Shown here: positions 59,101 to 64,000 of the stretch, one piece after another | How the letters are laid out: every line of letters starts with the position of its first letter | How positions within the stretch are numbered: the first letter of the stretch is position 1 | Assembly (NCBI GenBank): GCA_964019425.1 | Contig: OZ025826.1 | Span: 248,001 to 312,000, forward strand | Direction of reading: 5' to 3' | Length of the DNA stretch: 64,000 bases | Source of the DNA: Flectonema sp. DT1601 | Lineage: Eukaryota > Euglenozoa > Diplonemea > Diplonemida > Diplonemidae | Notes under the pieces: generated by a model | Database searches by the model: none | What the model was told of the DNA's origin: nothing | What the model saw: only the letters and a program-made list of their open reading frames with translations | Translations under genes and position numbers: made by a program

Positions 59101-62100
59101 TCGACGTCGCGTCCCACTCCCACAGAGTCATCAGGCTGTTCACCTTGTACTTCAAACTGAAAGTCTGCTCCGTGGCGTTCGCCAATCCCTCCACCACCGC
59201 CGTCGGCGGGCTCACCGTCACCGCACACGTGCACGCTTCGCCAATCGCGACCGCCTCCACCGAGAATTTCGCCACTCCCCCCTTGAAGAACGCCGACTGC
59301 GTCACCGCCACGTCGCACTTCGTCGAAGCCGCCCCAGTCGCCGTCGAGGTGCACGCCACCGCCGCCGTCGCCGGTTCCGCCACCCGTGACATCGACAGGT
59401 ACCAACTCTTGTCCGTCGAAGTCGCTCCCGGCTTCTGCCCAACCGCGTAAGCTGAGAACCAACACGAGCTCTGCGCGAGCATCTCCGTCTTGTCAGAGCA
59501 TCCACTCGTCGCCTTCGCCGGGTTGTCCACCGCCATGTGCGTCGCCGCAGTCGAGAAGTGCACCTTCGGCGCCGCCTTGTCTCCGAAGTAACGAGTCGGC
59601 ACCGAAGTCGCCCCCGGAGAGATCTGGAACCCGACCGCGTACCACACCCCCGGCGTGTCAGCCAGCGACAGCATCGTCGTTCCCGTCGCCCCCATCGAGT
59701 TCACTTCGGGGATCGGGATCCCGTTGAACACCGCCGTCCCGTTCGTCAGCGCCGCCGTCGGAGACCCGGTCGAAAGCGTTCCGAACGACGGAGATCCCGC
59801 CGCCACCGACATCATCGCCTCGAACGACTGCGAACTCCCGCTCGCCAACCCCAGCTTCGCCTGCCCCACCGCGTGGTTCCCGTACACCGGCTGGAACGCG
59901 AACGGCGTCGGCCCCGCAACCGTGTACGAACGGTCCCCCAGGTCGTCCGCCGCGTAAACCTCAAACTGCCACTTCCCCACGTCCCCCGCGGCCTTGTACC
60001 ACTGAACCATTTTCGTCCGCGACCCCGGAATCGCCACGATCTGCGACGCGTCCGTCAGCACCGTCATCCAGTGCGGCACCGAGTCCAACGTCACCTTGCA
60101 TCGGAAACACGCCCGCATGAAGAAAGCCCTCACCGTCGCCGTCCCTTCCACCGGCGTCGTTCGTCCCCCGGACGCCGTCGGCGACGTCACCACCACCCGC
60201 GTTCCTCCCCCGTTTCCGGAGCTCTCCGCTCCCGACAGCGACAGCGAAACCTCCGACGCCGACGCGTCCCAGTCCGGAACGTTGTGTCGGTCCACGTTCC
60301 ACGCCGTCAGCGAGAACGGCTTCCTCCTCCTCACCGCCACCGGAGGCCGCCCAGCCAAGATCCACCCCGCTCCGCAGGTCACCACCTTGTACGCCAGAAC
60401 CGATCCCACTACCGGGATCTCCGAAGAAGAAGCAGAAGCAGAACTCGTCGTCGTGTAGCTCCTCAGCGGGAACTTCCCCGTCTTCGGCTTCATCCCCGTC
60501 TTCGTCAGCTTGTAGTTCAACCACACAGAACACTGGCTGCACGGCCTCGCAAAGTAGAACACCACTCCCTCCGAAGACTCTACCAGCGTCGGCTCGTAGC
60601 TCGCCGACGCGAACTCCTCCGCCGTCACCGCCGAGCACAGGTCCGTCGCCGTGCTAAGCACCTTGTTTTCACCGTCCACCATGAACCCTCCATTTCCGTA
60701 CCGCATCCTGCTCGCGTCCCCCGTCAGCGTGTCCACCCACTGCGACGACACCGAAACCGTTCGGCTCCAACGGCTGTGCACCGATTCCTGCATCGCCCAT
60801 TTCGTTCCCATCACCTGGATGTTCTCCAAGTGAACCTTGAACAGGTCCCCGACCTTGATCGTCCACCCTTGGCTGCTGCTTCCGCTCGCACTCGGAACAG
60901 TCTGCGAAGACACCGCCACCAAGTCAGTCTCCCCTTCCTTCACGCTGAAGGTCTTCGTCACCCTCGTACGTCCGTACAGAAGCGGCGTCGCGTCCGAAGG
61001 ATCCGTCGATCCCGCCCCGAGTCCCTGCAGGCACTCCGTAGCCGCTTTCCCGATGTAGCACAAGTCCATCTGCAGCGTGCACGCCTCGCAAGGAAGCGCG
61101 AACACCGGCCAAGGGGTCCCCACTCCCATCAACGTCGACACCGCCGAGTCGCTTCGCTCCTTGAACGACGACAGGCTCCCCGCCCGGACCACCTTCCCGT
61201 CGCTCACCAGCGAAGGGTTCAGCTCGTACACCTTCAGGATCCCGCCGTTGTTGCATTTAGACCAGCTCTTCTTCGTCACCCTCACCAGCGTGTCCGTGTA
61301 CGTCCAAGCCCTCACCGTCGACGTCGTCGTCACCATGGTTTCGATCGGGAACGGAATCCCCGACACCACCCCCAACCCGTAATCCCATCCCTCACCGGGA
61401 ACCGCCGAGTACTGTCGGTAGTTGTTCTCCACCGTCTGCAGGTGTCTCTTCGACGGGCACTCGTCGTCCGTCGTCACCCCGCTTCCCGCGATGTTCCACC
61501 TCGCGAACGTCTCCGTCGGATCCGTCCAGTAGTACGTGTTGGTCGTCGTCGTTCCCGAAACCGACGCCTGCGTCGACGTCAGCGAGCTCGCCGTCAGCTG
61601 GATCGCCTGCTGCGCCCCCTCCGTCGCCGCCTTGTCCCGCACGTAGAACGAAAACCCCACCTTCAACGCCGTCGATGAAAAAATGTGCGTCAGCTGCGGG
61701 TTCGGATTCGCCGTGCTCGCCACCGTCGACGGCACCACGTTCGCCGCAGCCAGCGTCTTGTTCGTCACCGTTTCCCCCGCCACCACCAGGTACGCCGAAT
61801 CGAACGAGATCTTGTACTCGATCCGTTGGTCGTAAACGTAGAATCGGGTGTTCGCAATCGTCGAGATCGTGTAGTACGCGAACGCCGTCAGGCTCGAAAG
61901 GTCCGGGCTCAGACCGCACGCCGTGCTCGATCCGCGGATCTTCTTCCCCGCCGTCGGCTCCGTCTGGATGATCGTCGCCATCGTCGCCTCCGGCGCCGTC
62001 ACCCACAAACTGATCGTCACGCACACCGACAGGTCCGTCACCTCCGCGTCCGACGTCGAATCCCACGACGACGAGCAGATCCGGAAAGTCGCCTGCCGCA

Positions 62101-64000
62101 CCGGCGATTTCGCCGGCGTCCCCGCAGCGTTTCCGTACTGGATCGACACCGCCCCCGCCCCCGACGCGATGTTCGACGTCCCCCCGTTCAGCGAACGCCG
62201 CGCCTGCACCTCCAGTGCCCCGAACGTGTACTCGTTCGTCCCGATCTTCTCGAGCGACGCCCCGTTCATCACAGAGTGGATCGTGATGTCCGAGCTCACC
62301 AGGTCCCCGCTCACCGCGTCCGTCGTCCACGTCGGCGCCGTTCCCTTCGGACTCGTCTGCGGTCCCCCCTCCGGCACGATCGTCGCGTTCCGCGAAGAGG
62401 TCGAGTCGATCACGTCACCGGACACCGAGCTCACGTTGTGGAACACCACGTCCACGCTGAACCCGGTCGCGTCGAAGCTCGTCAGGTCCATCGAGTACTT
62501 CGTGCATCCAGACCCCGCAGCCACTTCCGTCGGAGAACACAACGACACCGCCGTGCTCGTCACCCCGGCCACCTGCACGTACTGCCTCGGCGCCTGCGCG
62601 TCCAGCCTCTCCAACGTGATCGCCGCCACGCAGCTGTACGCCTTCGTCGACGTCGGCCTCGATCCCGATCCCCCCGTCGACGAGTACACGAACCCGCTCG
62701 CGTGGTACGTGATCTGCATGTCCTCCGGTACCCCCGTCGACGGAACGTTCCCTTCGAAGTACAACTTCGTGAACACCGCTCCCGCCGACGACATCCTCGC
62801 CGACAGGATCGTCAACGAAGACGAAGACGGCGACGACGATGACAATCCCGAATCCGATTTCAACACGTACGTGTTGGTCCCCGAAGTAGTCTTTCGAGAC
62901 ACATCCTTCTCGGTGTCCGTGAACACCCACCACCGAGGGTACATCACAGGAGTCGTCGTCCCCTTCGCATGCGCCTCCACCGTCACGTCGAACAGGTACG
63001 ACTTCGTGCTCCCGCTTTCGAAGCTCACCGCCAGCGGCGAAGTCACTCCCGGGGTGCACGTCATGTCGATGCTTTCGTACGCCCACGTCAGCGTCGCCAC
63101 CCCTCCAGAAGCTGCCCCGCTCGTCAGGTACGACTCAGGTCCCGCTCCCCAGGTCGTGTGGAACGTGAACTCGCAAGAGTAGCATGGCTTGTTCGGCCGC
63201 ATCGTCCACTGCGCTCCCCACTGCGTCCCCGACGACAGCGTCTTCGGCACGTACTTCGTCACCGCGCATCCCCCACTCGTCGACGTCGGGTCCGGGTACG
63301 CGCACTTCTTCGAAGCCGAAGCCGACACGCTCCCGTCCTTCCACATCACCACCTGGTCCCGGTTCGTTGCCCCGTTCGCCGGCGCCGGTCCGTTCAGCAG
63401 CGCGAAAAACTCTCCGTAGTGGAACTCGTCCTCCACGAACGTTCCCCCGATCTTCGTTCCCGCCACCGCCGTCACCACGATCCCGTCCTTCACCACCGAC
63501 GAAGTCTTGTCGAACGTCACCGACACCGTCGTCGCCGCAACCCGAACCGGCGTCACAACCGAAGCCTTGATGTCGGTGATCGCCGTCGACGTGTGCGCGA
63601 ACGTGAACAGCAGGCTGCATCCCCCACCCGTCACGTAACGCGAGCACTTGTTGTCCGACGCGTACACCCGGAAGTCCACCAACCACGACGCCCCATCCTG
63701 CTGCGGCGAGCTCACGATCAGCGTCTTCACCGCCGCCGGAGTCCCCTGCAAGTTGTCCGAGCTCGGGCTGCTGATCACCCCGAGCACCTTGCTCGACGTC
63801 CCCGACGAGTCCACCTTTGCCGACAACGACCACCCGGACATCGCCAAGTTCTTCAGGTCGATCGGCGACCCCTGCGAGTCCAACGGAGCGAACCGGAGAC
63901 GGTACGGCACCAGCGCCTCCAGGTACGAGCTCGCGTTCGCCTTGAACGTGTTCGCACTCGACGCATCCCCGATGAACGCAGGCGCCGGCACCCGGTTCGC
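56144..64000 (-). CDS. Giant secreted, probably GPI-anchored surface protein, copy 2 (5' end outside window)
   Basis: Over 2,580 residues are visible and the frame is still open at the right edge. The protein is Ser/Thr/Gly/Ala-rich and beta-like, with recurring CxxC sites (PCYSC, PCEAC, PCSQC, ACFRC, ACTC, NCFTC), suggesting repeated extracellular modules. A 99-nt intron (56505-56407; GTATGT...aaacag) joins ANASGLT to AAPTVTPPP in frame; without splicing the frame runs into poly-Leu. The last exon encodes a PTAV repeat, a Pro/Thr stalk and a hydrophobic end (SWMLSPSLFGTLACSLLFVVVLGM), a likely GPI signal or membrane anchor. By analogy with copy 1 it would start with a signal peptide and mucin-like repeats. 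Codons are strongly G/C-ending, unlike the other host genes. The family is not recognised; an adhesin or coat protein is a guess. Confidence 0.85.
56407..56505 (-). other. Intron in the giant surface protein gene, copy 2
   Basis: Donor GTATGT after CTTACAG, acceptor aaaaaacag before CTGCGCC, 99 nt. The intron is AT-rich inside a GC-rich gene, and both exons keep one frame across it. Confidence 0.85.
57349..59428. repeat. Long direct repeat, right copy
   Basis: Identical by eye to positions 1-2080. Similarity ends sharply at 59428/59429, in the middle of the coding frame. Confidence 0.93.

Noticed and set aside
59537-61678. Plus-strand 713-codon Arg-rich frame and similar frames opposite the giant surface gene
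   Set aside because: Almost pure Arg/His/Pro composition, mirror of the biased minus-strand codons. No domain and no splice or start context.
1-64000. CRISPR arrays, rRNA genes or an SL RNA gene
   Set aside because: No regularly spaced repeats, no rRNA core sequence and no recognisable spliced-leader gene were seen on either strand.

Overview
This is nuclear DNA of a single-celled eukaryote. It carries cis-spliced GT-AG introns with a GTATG-type donor, eukaryotic tRNA genes, an IP3-receptor-type calcium channel, a receptor-like protein kinase, polyQ tracts and several non-LTR retrotransposons. All thirteen host protein-gene loci recognised lie on the minus strand, and at least seven have a pyrimidine tract plus AG a short distance upstream of the ATG. 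That layout suggests directional, possibly spliced-leader trans-spliced, gene clusters as in Euglenozoa. The ingi/I-like LINEs, one with a 2A peptide, fit the same idea. I favour a euglenozoan that retains introns (diplonemid-like), but this is inference and no species can be named.

Layout. 1-2.7 kb: a GC-rich, frame-broken copy of a giant secreted or surface protein gene. 3.5-28.2 kb: an AT-rich host cluster, all on minus, holding a polytopic membrane protein, an IP3/ryanodine-receptor-like channel, a single-pass receptor kinase, a DNAJB12/14-like polyQ membrane protein, a carnosine N-methyltransferase homologue, a type II glycosyltransferase-like protein, two coiled-coil or charged proteins and a helical protein of unknown function. 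28.2-50.6 kb: a transposon nest around a tRNA-Arg(CCT)/tRNA-Asp(GTC) pair. 51.7-54.3 kb: a 7TM-like protein and an SGNH hydrolase, both on minus. 56.1-64 kb: the second, apparently intact copy of the giant GC-rich gene, whose 5' end lies beyond the window.

The nest holds at least five LINEs or LINE fragments plus one poly(A)-tailed element without a reverse transcriptase. LINE-1 (minus, 9-bp target duplication) has two ORFs joined by an ATGA overlap. LINE-A (minus) has ORF1 and ORF2 in one frame, separated by a single stop in the UGA-CUAG context, followed by a canonical 2A ribosome-skipping motif. LINE-B and LINE-C are 5'-truncated copies whose 3' ends point at tRNA-Asp, and a 28-nt copy of the 5' end of tRNA-Asp survives between LINE-A and LINE-B as an insertion footprint. 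LINE-D (plus) ends 16 bp upstream of tRNA-Arg. The element nearest tRNA-Asp has a 54-nt A-tail and encodes a long protein with a ubiquitin-specific-protease domain, two RNase H1-type hybrid-binding domains and two RNase-H-fold-like regions. I know of no described element with this combination.

Limits: homology calls come from reading motifs by eye, identity is judged by eye, and exon boundaries are inferred from reading frame and splice signals.
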